Below the pieces are notes generated by a model. It had not been told where the DNA came from. It did not search any database and saw only the letters and a program-made list of their open reading frames with translations. A stretch of 64,000 nt of DNA from Petunia secreta (Eukaryota > Streptophyta > Magnoliopsida > Solanales > Solanaceae): contig JARKIP010000017.1 of the NCBI GenBank assembly GCA_029990175.1, positions 15,952,001-16,016,000 of the forward strand, in the 5' to 3' direction. Within the stretch, counting starts at the first letter, position 1. The number at the start of each line of letters is the position of its first letter. The translations under genes and the position numbers were made by a program. This document shows, piece by piece, positions 22,092 to 33,539 of this stretch.

Positions 22092-22322
22092 GTCATTCTT
22101 TGCGCTCTAACTTCTCTTATCCGTTCCGTGCCCCCGCTAATCTTTTAAACCTTTAAACCGTCATAACTTTACGCTCGTTCATCCGTTTCGTGCGATTCTT
22201 TTTTTCAATTCGAGTAATTTTTCAAGATCTACCTCCACAAGCTGACGTAGTCCCGCTTACTAAGACGTGCCTTGCACCATTCGCGGATTTACGACCCCGC
22301 CCGCCGTTATTTTGGCAAAAAG

Positions 22323-22442
22323 AGGGATGCAACACGAGGACTTCCCGGAGGGTCACCCATTCCAGTACTACTCTCGCCCAAGCGCGCTTCACTTCGGAGT
22401 TCTGATGGGATCCGGTGCGTTAGTGCTGGTATGATCGCATTC
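22323..22442 (-). rRNA. 5S rRNA copy 64
   Basis: G2A, T53G; block 3, unit 5. Confidence 0.92.
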
Positions 22443-22673
22443 GTCATTCTTTGCGCTCTAACTTCTCTTATCCGTTCCGTGCCCCCGCTAATCTTTTAAA
22501 CCTTTAAACCGTCATAACTTTACGCTCGTTCATCCGTTTCGTGCGATTCTTTTTTTCAATTCGAGTAATTTTTCAAGATCTACCTCCACAAGCTGCCGTA
22601 GTCTCGCTTACTAAGACGTGCCTTGCACCATTCGCGGATTTACGACCCCGCCCGCCGTTATTTTGGCAAAAAG

Positions 22674-22793
22674 AGGGATGCAACACGAGGACTTCCCGGA
22701 GGGTCACCCATTCCAGTACTACTCTCGCCCAGGCGCGCTTAACTTCGGAGTTCTGATGGGATCCGGTGCGTTAGTGCTGGTATGATCGCATCC
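22674..22793 (-). rRNA. 5S rRNA copy 65
   Basis: T62C; block 3, unit 6. Confidence 0.95.
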
Positions 22794-23024
22794 GTCATTC
22801 TTTGCGCTCTAACTTCTCTTATCCGTTCCGTGCCCCCGCTAATCTTTTAAACCTTTAAACCGTCATAACTTTACGCTCGTTCATCCGTTTCGTGCGATTC
22901 TTTTTTTCAATTCGAGTAATTTTTCAAGATCTACCTCCACAAGCTGCCGTAGTCCCGCTTATTAAGACGTGCCTTGCACCATTCGCGGATTTACGACCCC
23001 GCCCGCCGTTATTTTGGCAAAAAG

Positions 23025-23144
23025 AGGGATGCAACACGAGGACTTCTCGGAGGGTCACCCATTCCAGTACTACTCTCGCCCAAGCGCGCTTAACTTCGGA
23101 GTTCTGATGGGATCCGGTGCGTTAGTGCTGGTATGTTCGCATCC
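23025..23144 (-). rRNA. 5S rRNA copy 66
   Basis: T9A, G98A. Opens block 4. Confidence 0.95.
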
Positions 23145-23375
23145 GTCATTCTTTGCGCTCTAACTTCTCTTATCCGTTCCGTGCCCCCGCTAATCTTTTA
23201 AACCTTTAAACCGTCATAACTTTACGCTCGTTCATCCGTTTCGTGCGATTCTTTTTTTCAATTCGAGTAATTTTTCAAGATCTACCTCCACAAGCTGCCG
23301 TAGTCCCGCTTACTAAGACGTGCCTTGCACCATTCGCGGTTTTACGACCCCGCCCGCCGTTATTTTGGCAAAAAG

Positions 23376-23495
23376 AGGGATGCAACACGAGGTCTTCCCC
23401 GAGGGTCACCCATTCCAGTACTACTCTCGCCCAAGCGCGCTTAACTTCGGAGTTCTGATGGGATCCGGTGCGTTAGTGCTGGTATGATCGCATCC
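23376..23495 (-). rRNA. 5S rRNA copy 67
   Basis: C96G, plus T103A, the only private gene change seen among the 24 genes of the four blocks. Confidence 0.94.
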
Positions 23496-23726
23496 GTCAT
23501 TCTTTGCGCTCTAACTTCTCTTATCCGTTCCGTGCCCCCGCTAATCTTTTAAACCTTTAAACCGTCATAACTTTACGCTCGTTCATCCGTTTCGTGCGAT
23601 TCTTTTTTTCAATTCGAGTAATTTTTCAAGATCTACCTCCACAAGCTGCCGTAGTCCCGCTTACTAAGACGTGCCTTGCACCATTCGCGGATTTACGACC
23701 CCGCCCGCCGTTATTTTGGCAAAAAG

Positions 23727-23846
23727 AGGGATGCAACACGAGGACTTCCCGGAGGGTCACCCATTCCAGTACTACTCTCGCCCAAGCGCGCTTAACTTCG
23801 AAGTTCTGATGGGATCCGGTGCGTTAGTACTGGTATGATCGCATCC
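23727..23846 (-). rRNA. 5S rRNA copy 68
   Basis: C18T, C46T; block 4, unit 3. Confidence 0.95.
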
Positions 23847-24077
23847 GTCATTCTTTGCGCTCTAACTTCTCTTATCCGTTCCGTGCCCCCGCTAATCTTT
23901 TAAACCTTTAAACCGTCATAACTTTACGCTCGTTCATCCGTTTCGTGCGATTCTTTTTTTCAATTCGAGTAATTTTTCAAGATCTACCTCCACAAGCTGC
24001 CGTAGTCCCGCTTATTAAGACGTGCCTTGCACCATTCGCGGATTTACGACCCCGCCCGACGTTATTTTGGCAAAAAG

Positions 24078-24197
24078 AGGGATGCAACACGAGGACTTCC
24101 CGGAGGGTCACCCATTCCAGTACTACTCTCGCCCAAGCGCGCTTAACTTCGGAGTTCTGATGGGATCCGGTGCGTTAGTGCTGGTATGATCGCATCC
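24078..24197 (-). rRNA. 5S rRNA copy 69
   Basis: Gene as copy 42; block 4, unit 4. Confidence 0.96.
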
Positions 24198-24428
24198 GTC
24201 ATTCTTTGCGCTCTAACTTCTCTTATCCGTTCCGTGCCCCCGCTAATCTTTTAAACCTTTAAACCGTCATAACTTTACGCTCGTTCATCCGTTTCGTGCG
24301 ATTCTTTTTTTCAATTCGAGTAATTTTTCAAGATCTACCTCCACAAGCTGACGTAGTCCCGCTTACTAAGACGTGCCTTGCACCATTCGCGGATTTACGA
24401 CCCCGCCCGCCGTTATTTTGGCAAAAAG

Positions 24429-24548
24429 AGGGATGCAACACGAGGACTTCCCGGAGGGTCACCCATTCCAGTACTACTCTCGCCCAAGCGCGCTTCACTT
24501 CGGAGTTCTGATGGGATCCGGTGCGTTAGTGCTGGTATGATCGCATTC
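24429..24548 (-). rRNA. 5S rRNA copy 70
   Basis: G2A, T53G; block 4, unit 5. Confidence 0.92.
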
Positions 24549-24779
24549 GTCATTCTTTGCGCTCTAACTTCTCTTATCCGTTCCGTGCCCCCGCTAATCT
24601 TTTAAACCTTTAAACCGTCATAACTTTACGCTCGTTCATCCGTTTCGTGCGATTCTTTTTTTCAATTCGAGTAATTTTTCAAGATCTACCTCCACAAGCT
24701 GCCGTAGTCTCGCTTACTAAGACGTGCCTTGCACCATTCGCGGATTTACGACCCCGCCCGCCGTTATTTTGGCAAAAAG

Positions 24780-24899
24780 AGGGATGCAACACGAGGACTT
24801 CCCGGAGGGTCACCCATTCCAGTACTACTCTCGCCCAGGCGCGCTTAACTTCGGAGTTCTGATGGGATCCGGTGCGTTAGTGCTGGTATGATCGCATCC
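24780..24899 (-). rRNA. 5S rRNA copy 71
   Basis: T62C; last unit of block 4. Confidence 0.95.
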
Positions 24900-25130
24900 G
24901 TCATTCTTTGCGCTCTAACTTCTCTTATCCGTTCCGTGCCCCCGCTAATCTTTTAAACCTTTAAACCGTCATAACTTTACGCTCGTTCATCCGTTTCGTG
25001 CGATTCTTTTTTTCAATTCGAGTAATTTTTCAAGATCTACCTCCACAAGCTGCCGTAGTCCCGCTTACTAAGACGTGCCTTGCACCATTCGCGGATTTAC
25101 GACCCCGCCCGCCGTTATTTTGGCAAAAAG

Positions 25131-25250
25131 AGGGATGCAACACGAGGACTTCCCGGAGGGTCACCCATTCCAGTACTACTCTCGCCCAGGCGCGCTTAAC
25201 TTCGGAGTTCTGATGGGATCCGGTGCGTTAGTGCTGGTATGATCGCATCC
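25131..25250 (-). rRNA. 5S rRNA copy 72
   Basis: T62C; corresponds to copy 7 in the left relative, but without T53C. Confidence 0.95.
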
Positions 25251-25481
25251 GTCATTCTTTGCGCTCTAACTTCTCTTATCCGTTCCGTGCCCCCGCTAAT
25301 CTTTTAAACCTTTAAACCGTCATAACTTTACGCTCGTTCATCCGTTTCGTGCGATTCTTTTTTTCAATTCGAGTAAGTTTTCAAGATCTACCTCCACAAG
25401 CTGCCGTAGTCCCGCTTACTAAGACGTGCCTTGAACCATTCGCGGATTTACGACCCCGCCCGCCGTTATTTTGGCAAAAAG

Positions 25482-25601
25482 AGGGATGCAACACGAGGAC
25501 TTCCCGGAGGGTCACCCATTCCAGTACTACTCCCGCCCAGGCGCGCTTAACTTCGGAGTTCTGATGGGATCCGGTGCGTTAGTGCTGGTATGATCGCATC
25601 C
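25482..25601 (-). rRNA. 5S rRNA copy 73
   Basis: T62C, A69G; corresponds to copy 8, but the upstream C-run is full length. Confidence 0.94.
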
Positions 25602-25832
25602 GTCATTCTTTGCGCTCTAACTTCTCTTATCCGTTCCGTGCCCCCGCTAATCTTTTAAACCTTTAAACCGTCATAACTTTACGCTCGTTCATCCGTTTCG
25701 TGCGATTCTTTTTTTCAATTCGAGTAATTTTTCAAGATCTACCTCCACAAGCTGCAGTAGTCCCGCTTACTAAGACGTGCCTTGCACCATTCGCGGATTT
25801 ACGACCCCGCCCGCCGTTATTTTGGCAAAAAG

Positions 25833-25952
25833 AGGGATGCAACACGAGGACTTCCCGGAGGGTCACCCATTCCAGTACTACTCTCGCCCAGGCGCGCTTA
25901 ACATCGGAGTTCTGATGGGATCTGGTGCGTTAGTGCTGGTATGATCGCATCC
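25833..25952 (-). rRNA. 5S rRNA copy 74
   Basis: G30A, A50T, T62C; corresponds to copy 9. Confidence 0.94.
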
Positions 25953-26183
25953 GTCATTCTTTGCGCTCTAACTTCTCTTATCCGTTCCGTGCCCCCGCTA
26001 ATCTTTTAAACCTTTAAACCGTCATAACTTTACGCTCGTTCATCCGTTTCGTGCGATTCTTTTTTTCAATTCGAGTAATTTTTCAAGATCTACCTCCACA
26101 AGCTGCCGTAGTCCCGCTTACTAAGACGTGCCTTGCACCATTCGCGGATTTACGACCCCGCCCGCCGTTATTTTGGCAAAAAG

Positions 26184-26303
26184 AGGGATGCAACACAAGG
26201 ACTTCCCGGAGGGTCACCCATTCCAGTACTACTCTCGCCCAGGCGCGCTTAACTTCGGAGTTCTGATGGGATCCAGTGCGTTAGTGCTGGTATGATCGCA
26301 TCC
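26184..26303 (-). rRNA. 5S rRNA copy 75
   Basis: C29T (private), T62C, C107T; corresponds to copy 10. It lies directly downstream of the terminator-less copy 76. Confidence 0.94.
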
Positions 26304-26525
26304 GTCATTCTTTGCGCTCTAACTTCTCTTATCCGTTCCGTGCCCCCGCTAATCTTTTAAACCTTTAAACCGTCATAACTTTACGCTCGTTCATCCGTTT
26401 CGTGCGATTCTTTTTTTCAATTCGAGTAATTTTTCAAGATCTACCTCCACAAGCTGCCGTAGTCCCGCTTACTAAGACGTGCCTTGCACCATTCGCGGAT
26501 TTACGACCCCGCCCGCCGTTATTTT

Positions 26526-26639
26526 GCAACACGAGGACTTCCCGGAGGGTCACCCATTCCAGTACTACTCTCGCCCAAGCGCGCTTAACTTCGGAGTTCT
26601 GATGGGATCCGGTGCGTTAGTGCTGGTATGTTCGCATCC
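26526..26639 (-). pseudogene. 5S rRNA copy 76, 3' end and terminator deleted
   Basis: A 15-bp deletion joins GTTGC (RNA 110-114) to the spacer AAAATAACGG. The last six RNA bases and the T5 run are gone, so most of the 3' strand of helix I cannot form and no Pol III stop remains. The internal promoter and upstream elements are intact; transcription would be expected to continue to the terminator of copy 75, giving about 460 nt. T9A is also present. Confidence 0.85.
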
Positions 26640-26870
26640 GTCATTCTTTGCGCTCTAACTTCTCTTATCCGTTCCGTGCCCCCGCTAATCTTTTAAACCT
26701 TTAAACCGTCATAACTTTACGCTCGTTCATCCGTTTCGTGCGATTCTTTTTTTCAATTCGAGTAATTTTTCAAGATCTACCTCCACAAGCTGCCGTAGTC
26801 CCGCTTACTAAGACGTGCCTTGCACCATTCGCGGATTTACGACCCCGCCCGCCGTTATTTTGGCAAAAAG

Positions 26871-26990
26871 AGGGATGCAACACGAGGACTTCCCCGAGGG
26901 TCACCCATTCCAGTACTACTCTCGCCCAAGCGCGCTTAACTTCGGAGTTCTGATGGGATCCGGTGCGTTAGTGCTGGTATGATCGCATCC
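26871..26990 (-). rRNA. 5S rRNA copy 77
   Basis: C96G only. Confidence 0.95.
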
Positions 26991-27221
26991 GTCATTCTTT
27001 GCGCTCTAACTTCTCTTATCCGTTCCGTGCCCCCGCTAATCTTTTAAACCTTTAAACCGTCATAACTTTACGCTCGTTCATCCGTTTCGTGCGATTCTTT
27101 TTTTCAATTCGAGTAATTTTTCAAGATCTACCTCCACAAGCTGCCGTAGTCCCGCTTACTAAGACGTGCCTTGCACCATTCGCGGATTTACGACCCCGCC
27201 CGCCGTTATTTTGGCAAAAAG

Positions 27222-27341
27222 AGGGATGCAACACAAGGACTTCCCGGAGGGTCACCCATTCCAGTACTACTCTCGCCCAGGCGCGCTTAACTTCGGAGTT
27301 CTGATGGGATCCGGTGCGTTAGTGCTGGTATGATCGCATCC
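27222..27341 (-). rRNA. 5S rRNA copy 78
   Basis: T62C, C107T. Confidence 0.95.
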
Positions 27342-27572
27342 GTCATTCTTTGCGCTCTAACTTCTCTTATCCGTTCCGTGCCCCCGCTAATCTTTTAAAC
27401 CTTTAAACCGTCATAACTTTACGCTCGTTCATCCGTTTCGTGCGATTCTTTTTTTCAATTCGAGTAATTTTTCAAGATCTACCTCCACAAGCTGTCGTAG
27501 TCCCGCTTACTAAGACGTGCCTTGCACCATTCGCGGATTTACGACCCCGCCCGCCGTTATTTTGGCAAAAAG

Positions 27573-27692
27573 AGGGATGCAACACGAGGACTTCCCGGAG
27601 GGTCACCCATTCCAGTACTACTCTCGCCCAAGCACACTTACCTTCGGAGTTCTGATGGGATCCGGTGCGTTAGTGCTGGTATGATCGCATCC
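27573..27692 (-). rRNA. 5S rRNA copy 79
   Basis: T52G, C57T, C59T. Opens the first 1754-bp block. Confidence 0.93.
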
Positions 27693-27923
27693 GTCATTCT
27701 TTGCGCTCTAACTTCTCTTATCCGTTCCGTGCCCCCGCTAATCTTTTAAACCTTTAAACCGTCATAACTTTACGCTCGTTCATCCGTTTCGTGCGATTCT
27801 TTTTTTCAATTCGAGTAATTTTTCAAGATCTACCTCCACAAGCTGCCGTAGTCCCGCTTACTAAGACGTGCCTTGCACCATTCGCGGATTTACGACCCCG
27901 CCCGCCGTTATTTTGGCAAAAAG

Positions 27924-28043
27924 AGGGATGCAACACGAGGACTTCCCGGAAGGTCACCCATTCCAGTACTACTCTCGCCCAAGCGCGCTTAACTTCGGAG
28001 TTCTGATGGGATCCGGTGCGTTAGTGCTGGTATGTTCGCATCC
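27924..28043 (-). rRNA. 5S rRNA copy 80
   Basis: T9A and C93T (C box); C93T is seen only here and in copy 85. Confidence 0.93.
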
Positions 28044-28274
28044 GTCATTCTTTGCGCTCTAACTTCTCTTATCCGTTCCGTGCCCCCGCTAATCTTTTAA
28101 ACCTTTAAACCGTCATAACTTTACGCTCGTTCATCCGTTTCGTGCGATTCTTTTTTTCAATTCGAGTAATTTTTCAAGATCTACCTCCACAAGCTGCCGT
28201 AGTCCCGCTTACTAAGACGTGCCTTGCACCATTCGCGGATTTACGACCCCGCCCGCCGTTATTTTGGCAAAAAG

Positions 28275-28394
28275 AGGGATGCAACACGAGGACTTCCCCG
28301 AGGGTCACCCATTCCAGTACTACTCTCGCCCAAGCGCGCTTAACTTCGGAGTTCTGATGGGATCCGGTGCGTTAGTGCTTGTATGATCGCATCC
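28275..28394 (-). rRNA. 5S rRNA copy 81
   Basis: C15A and C96G, with one base lost in the upstream C-run; all shared with copy 86. Confidence 0.93.
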
Positions 28395-28624
28395 GTCATT
28401 CTTTGCGCTCTAACTTCTCTTATCCGTTCCGTGCCCCGCTAATCTTTTAAACCTTTAAACCGTCATAACTTTACGCTCGTTCATCCGTTTCGTGCGATTC
28501 TTTTTTTCAATTCGAGTAATTTTTCAAGATCTACCTCCACAAGCTGCCGTAGACCCGCTTACTAAGACGTGCCTTGCACCATTCGCGGATTCACGACCCC
28601 GCCCGCCGTTATTTTGGCAAAAAG

Positions 28625-28744
28625 AGGGATGCAACACGAGGACTTCCCGGAGGGTCACCCATTCCAGTACTACTCTCGCCCAGGCGCGCTTAACTTCGGA
28701 GTTCTGATGGGATCCGGTGCGTTAGTGCTGGTATGATCGTATCC
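28625..28744 (-). rRNA. 5S rRNA copy 82
   Basis: G5A, T62C. Confidence 0.93.
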
Positions 28745-28975
28745 GTCATTCTTTGCGCTCTAACTTCTCTTATCCGTTCCGTGCCCCCGCTAATCTTTTA
28801 AACCTTTAAACCGTCATAACTTTACGCTCGTTCATCCGTTTCGTGCGATTCTTTTTTTCAATTCGAGTAATTTTTCAAGATCTACCTCCACAAGCTGCCG
28901 TAGTCCCGCTTACTAAGACGTGTCTTGCACCATTCGCGGATTTACGACCCCGCCCGCCGTTATTTTGGCAAAAAA

Positions 28976-29095
28976 AGGGATGCAACACGAGGACTTCCCG
29001 GAGGGTCACCCATTCCAGTACTACTCTCGCCCAGGCGCGCTTAACTTCGGAGTTCTGATGGGATCCGGTGCGTTAGTGCTGGTATGATCGCATCC
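28976..29095 (-). rRNA. 5S rRNA copy 83
   Basis: T62C, T7 terminator as in copies 32 and 37 but with a normal A box end and C box. Confidence 0.95.
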
Positions 29096-29326
29096 GTCAT
29101 TCTTTGCGCTCTAACTTCTCTTATCCGTTCCGTGCCCCCGCTAATCTTTTAAACCTTTAAACCGTCATAACTTTACGCTCGTTCATCCGTTTCGTGCGAT
29201 TCTTTTTTTCAATTCGAGTAATTTTTCAAGATCTACCTCCACAAGCTGTCGTAGTCCCGCTTACTAAGACGTGCCTTGCACCATTCGCGGATTTACGACC
29301 CCGCCCGCCGTTATTTTGGCAAAAAG

Positions 29327-29446
29327 AGGGATGCAACACGAGGACTTCCCGGAGGGTCACCCATTCCAGTACTACTCTCGCCCAAGCACACTTACCTTCG
29401 GAGTTCTGATGGGATCCGGTGCGTTAGTGCTGGTATGATCGCATCC
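29327..29446 (-). rRNA. 5S rRNA copy 84
   Basis: T52G, C57T, C59T; opens the second 1754-bp block. Confidence 0.93.
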
Positions 29447-29677
29447 GTCATTCTTTGCGCTCTAACTTCTCTTATCCGTTCCGTGCCCCCGCTAATCTTT
29501 TAAACCTTTAAACCGTCATAACTTTACGCTCGTTCATCCGTTTCGTGCGATTCTTTTTTTCAATTCGAGTAATTTTTCAAGATCTACCTCCACAAGCTGC
29601 CGTAGTCCCGCTTACTAAGACGTGCCTTGCACCATTCGCGGATTTACGACCCCGCCCGCCGTTATTTTGGCAAAAAG

Positions 29678-29797
29678 AGGGATGCAACACGAGGACTTCC
29701 CGGAAGGTCACCCATTCCAGTACTACTCTCGCCCAAGCGCGCTTAACTTCGGAGTTCTGATGGGATCCGGTGCGTTAGTGCTGGTATGTTCGCATCC
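29678..29797 (-). rRNA. 5S rRNA copy 85
   Basis: T9A, C93T, partner of copy 80. Confidence 0.93.
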
Positions 29798-30028
29798 GTC
29801 ATTCTTTGCGCTCTAACTTCTCTTATCCGTTCCGTGCCCCCGCTAATCTTTTAAACCTTTAAACCGTCATAACTTTACGCTCGTTCATCCGTTTCGTGCG
29901 ATTCTTTTTTTCAATTCGAGTAATTTTTCAAGATCTACCTCCACAAGCTGCCGTAGTCCCGCTTACTAAGACGTGCCTTGCACCATTCGCGGATTTACGA
30001 CCCCGCCCGCCGTTATTTTGGCAAAAAG

Positions 30029-30148
30029 AGGGATGCAACACGAGGACTTCCCCGAGGGTCACCCATTCCAGTACTACTCTCGCCCAAGCGCGCTTAACTT
30101 CGGAGTTCTGATGGGATCCGGTGCGTTAGTGCTTGTATGATCGCATCC
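30029..30148 (-). rRNA. 5S rRNA copy 86
   Basis: C15A, C96G, partner of copy 81. Confidence 0.93.
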
Positions 30149-30378
30149 GTCATTCTTTGCGCTCTAACTTCTCTTATCCGTTCCGTGCCCCGCTAATCTT
30201 TTAAACCTTTAAACCGTCATAACTTTACGCTCGTTCATCCGTTTCGTGCGATTCTTTTTTTCAATTCGAGTAATTTTTCAAGATCTACCTCCACAAGCTG
30301 CCGTAGACCCGCTTACTAAGACGTGCCTTGCACCATTCGCGGATTCACGACCCCGCCCGCCGTTATTTTGGCAAAAAG

Positions 30379-30498
30379 AGGGATGCAACACGAGGACTTC
30401 CCGGAGGGTCACCCATTCCAGTACTACTCTCGCCCAGGCGCGCTTAACTTCGGAGTTCTGATGGGATCCGGTGCGTTAGTGCTGGTATGATCGTATCC
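30379..30498 (-). rRNA. 5S rRNA copy 87
   Basis: G5A, T62C, partner of copy 82. Confidence 0.93.
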
Positions 30499-30729
30499 GT
30501 CATTCTTTGCGCTCTAACTTCTCTTATCCGTTCCGTGCCCCCGCTAATCTTTTAAACCTTTAAACCGTCATAACTTTACGCTCGTTCATCCGTTTCGTGC
30601 GATTCTTTTTTTCAATTCGAGTAATTTTTCAAGATCTACCTCCACAAGCTGCCGTAGTCCCGCTTACTAAGACGTGTCTTGCACCATTCGCGGATTTACG
30701 ACCCCGCCCGCCGTTATTTTGGCAAAAAA

Positions 30730-30849
30730 AGGGATGCAACACGAGGACTTCCCGGAGGGTCACCCATTCCAGTACTACTCTCGCCCAGGCGCGCTTAACT
30801 TCGGAGTTCTGATGGGATCCGGTGCGTTAGTGCTGGTATGATCGCATCC
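30730..30849 (-). rRNA. 5S rRNA copy 88
   Basis: T62C with T7 terminator, partner of copy 83. Confidence 0.95.
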
Positions 30850-31080
30850 GTCATTCTTTGCGCTCTAACTTCTCTTATCCGTTCCGTGCCCCCGCTAATC
30901 TTTTAAACCTTTAAACCGTCATAACTTTACGCTCGTTCATCCGTTTCGTGCGATTCTTTTTTTCAATTCGAGTAAGTTTTCAAGATCTACCTCCACAAGC
31001 TGCCGTAGTCCCGCTTACTAAGACGTGCCTTGAACCATTCGCGGATTTACGACCCCGCCCGCCGTTATTTTGGCAAAAAG

Positions 31081-31200
31081 AGGGATGCAACACGAGGACT
31101 TCCCGGAGGGTCACCCATTCCAGTACTACTCCCGCCCAGGCGCGCTTAACTTCGGAGTTCTGATGGGATCTGGTGCGTTAGTGCTGGTATGATCGCATCC
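31081..31200 (-). rRNA. 5S rRNA copy 89
   Basis: G30A, T62C, A69G. Confidence 0.94.
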
Positions 31201-31431
31201 GTCATTCTTTGCGCTCTAACTTCTCTTATCCGTTCCGTGCCCCCGCTAATCTTTTAAACCTTTAAACCGTCATAACTTTACGCTCGTTCATCCGTTTCGT
31301 GCGATTCTTTTTTTCAATTCGAGTAATTTTTCAAGATCTACCTCCACAAGCTGTCGTAGTCCCGCTTACTAAGACGTGCCTTGCACCATTCGCGGATTTA
31401 CGACCCCGCCCGCCGTTATTTTGGCAAAAAG

Positions 31432-31551
31432 AGGGATGCAACACGAGGACTTCCCGGAGGGTCACCCATTCCAGTACTACTCTCGCCCAAGCACACTTAC
31501 CTTCGGAGTTCTGATGGGATCCGGTGCGTTAGTGCTGGTATGATCGCATCC
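31432..31551 (-). rRNA. 5S rRNA copy 90
   Basis: T52G, C57T, C59T; rightmost member of this cohort. Confidence 0.93.
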
Positions 31552-31782
31552 GTCATTCTTTGCGCTCTAACTTCTCTTATCCGTTCCGTGCCCCCGCTAA
31601 TCTTTTAAACCTTTAAACCGTCATAACTTTACGCTCGTTCATCCGTTTCGTGCGATTCTTTTTTTCAATTCGAGTAATTTTTCAAGATCTACCTCCACAA
31701 GCTGCCGTAGTCCCGCTTACTAAGACGTGCCTTGCACCATTCGCGGATTTACGACCCCGCCCGCCGTTATTTTGGCAAAAAG

Positions 31783-31902
31783 AGGGATGCAACACAAGGA
31801 CTTCCCGGAGGGTCACCCATTCCAGTACTACTCTCGCCCAGGCGCGCTTAACTTCGGAGTTCTGATGGGATCCGGTGCGTTAGTGCTGGTATGATCGCAT
31901 CC
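31783..31902 (-). rRNA. 5S rRNA copy 91
   Basis: T62C, C107T; sits left of copy 92 as copy 40 sits left of copy 41. Confidence 0.95.
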
Positions 31903-32133
31903 GTCATTCTTTGCGCTCTAACTTCTCTTATCCGTTCCGTGCCCCCGCTAATCTTTTAAACCTTTAAACCGTCATAACTTTACGCTCGTTCATCCGTTTC
32001 GTGCGATTCTTTTTTTCAATTCGAGTAATTTTTCAAGATCTACCTCCACAAGCTGCCGTAGTCCCGCTTACTAAGACGTGCCTTGCACCATTCACGGATT
32101 TACGACCCCGCCCGCCGTTATTTTGGCAGAAAG

Positions 32134-32253
32134 AGGGATGCAACACGAGGACTTCCCGGAGGGTCACCCATTCCAGTACTACTCTCGCCCAAGCACGCTT
32201 AACTTCGGAGTTCTGATGGAATCCGGTGCGTTAGTGCTGGTATGATCGCATCC
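32134..32253 (-). rRNA. 5S rRNA copy 92
   Basis: C34T, C59T and the TTTCT terminator, matching copy 41, including spacer marks CATTCACGG and TTATTCG. Confidence 0.9.
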
Positions 32254-32485
32254 GTCATTCTTTGCGCTCTAACTTCTCTTATTCGTTCCGTGCCCCCGCT
32301 AATCTTTTAAACCTTTAAACCGTCATAACTTTACGCTCGTTCATCCGTTTCGTGCGATTCTTTTTTTCAATTCGAGTAATTTTTCAAGATCTACCTCCAC
32401 TAGCTGCCGTAGTCCCGCTTACTAAGACGTGCCTTGCACCATTCGCGGATTTACGACCCCGCCCGCCGTTATTTTGGCAAAAAAG

Positions 32486-32605
32486 AGGGATGCAACACGA
32501 GGACTTCCCGGAGGGTCACCCATTCCAGTACTACTCTCGCCCAGGCGCGCTTAACTTCGGAGTTCTGATGGGATCCGGTGCGTTAGTGCTGGTATGAACG
32601 CATCC
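32486..32605 (-). rRNA. 5S rRNA copy 93
   Basis: A8T, T62C; the base at -1 is A instead of C; T6 terminator. Confidence 0.92.
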
Positions 32606-32836
32606 TTCATTCTTTGCGCTCTAACTTCTCTTATCCGTTCCGTGCCCCCGCGAATCTTTTAAACCTTTAAACCGTCATAACTTTACGCTCGTTCATCCGT
32701 TTCGTGCGATTCATTTTTTCAATTCGAGTAATTTTTCAAGATCTACCTCCACAAGCTGCCGTAGTCCCGCTTACTAAGACGTGCCTTGCACCATTCGCGG
32801 ATTTACGACCCCGCCCGCCGTTATTTTGGCAAAAAG

Positions 32837-32956
32837 AGGGATGCAACACGAGGACTTCCCGGAGGGTCACCCATTCCAGTACTACTCTCGCCCAAGCGCG
32901 CTTAACTTCGGAGTTCTGATGGGATCCGGTGCGTTAGTGCTGGTATGATCGCATCC
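32837..32956 (-). rRNA. 5S rRNA copy 94
   Basis: Gene as copy 42; spacer T tract interrupted (ATTCATTTTTTC). Confidence 0.96.
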
Positions 32957-33187
32957 GTCATTCTTTGCGCTCTAACTTCTCTTATCCGTTCCGTGCCCCC
33001 GCTAATCTTTTAAACCTTTAAACCGTCATAACTTTACGCTCGTTCATCCGTTTCGTGCGATTCTTTTTTTCAATTCGAGTAATTTTTCAAGATCTACCTC
33101 CACAAGCTGCCGTAGTCCCGCTTATTAAGACGTGCCTTGCACCATTTGCAGATTTACGACCCCGCCCGCCGTTATTTTGGCAAAAAG

Positions 33188-33307
33188 AGGGATGCAACAC
33201 GAGGACTTTCCGGAGGGTCACCCATTCCAGTACTACTCTCGCCCAAGCGCGCTTAACTTCGGAGTTCTGATGGGATCCGGTGCGTTAGTGCTGGTATGAT
33301 CGCATCC
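33188..33307 (-). rRNA. 5S rRNA copy 95
   Basis: G99A, just past the C box; first member of a cohort that recurs only to the right. Confidence 0.95.
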
Positions 33308-33539
33308 GTCATTCTTTGCGCTCTAACTTCTCTTATCCGTTCCGTGCCCCCGCTAATCTTTTAAACCTTTAAACCGTCATAACTTTACGCTCGTTCATCA
33401 GTTTCGTGCGATTCTTTTTTTCAATTCGAGTAATTTTTCAAGATCTACCTCCACAAGCTGCCGTAGTCCCGCTTACTAAGACGTGCCTTGAACCATTCGT
33501 GGATTTACGACCCCGCCCGCCGTTATTTTGGCAAAAAGG

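Larger units (their letters stand above)
16540..24963 (-). repeat. six-unit higher-order repeat, four copies (48-71)
   Basis: The block of 2106 bp is exactly six 351-bp units and occurs four times in a row. Unit marks in order: G98A+T9A with TTATTAAG; C96G with GGTTTTACG; C46T+C18T; CCCGACGTT with TTATTAAG; T53G+G2A; T62C with TCTCGC. Every mark I checked is in all four copies. The only private gene change I saw is T103A in copy 67, so the amplification is recent. Confidence 0.92.
27406..30913 (-). repeat. five-unit higher-order repeat, two copies (79-83, 84-88)
   Basis: Two 1754-bp blocks share, in order, T52G+C57T+C59T; C93T+T9A; C96G+C15A followed by a one-base loss in the upstream C-run; T62C+G5A with GGATTCACG; and T62C with a T7 terminator. 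The shared deletion makes the period one base shorter than five units. Confidence 0.9.

Noticed and set aside
16540..24963. Assembly artefact as the cause of the four identical blocks
   Set aside because: Not excluded, but the T103A change in copy 67 distinguishes block 4, and similar higher-order periods of other lengths occur elsewhere, so a real origin is more likely. Read depth would decide.
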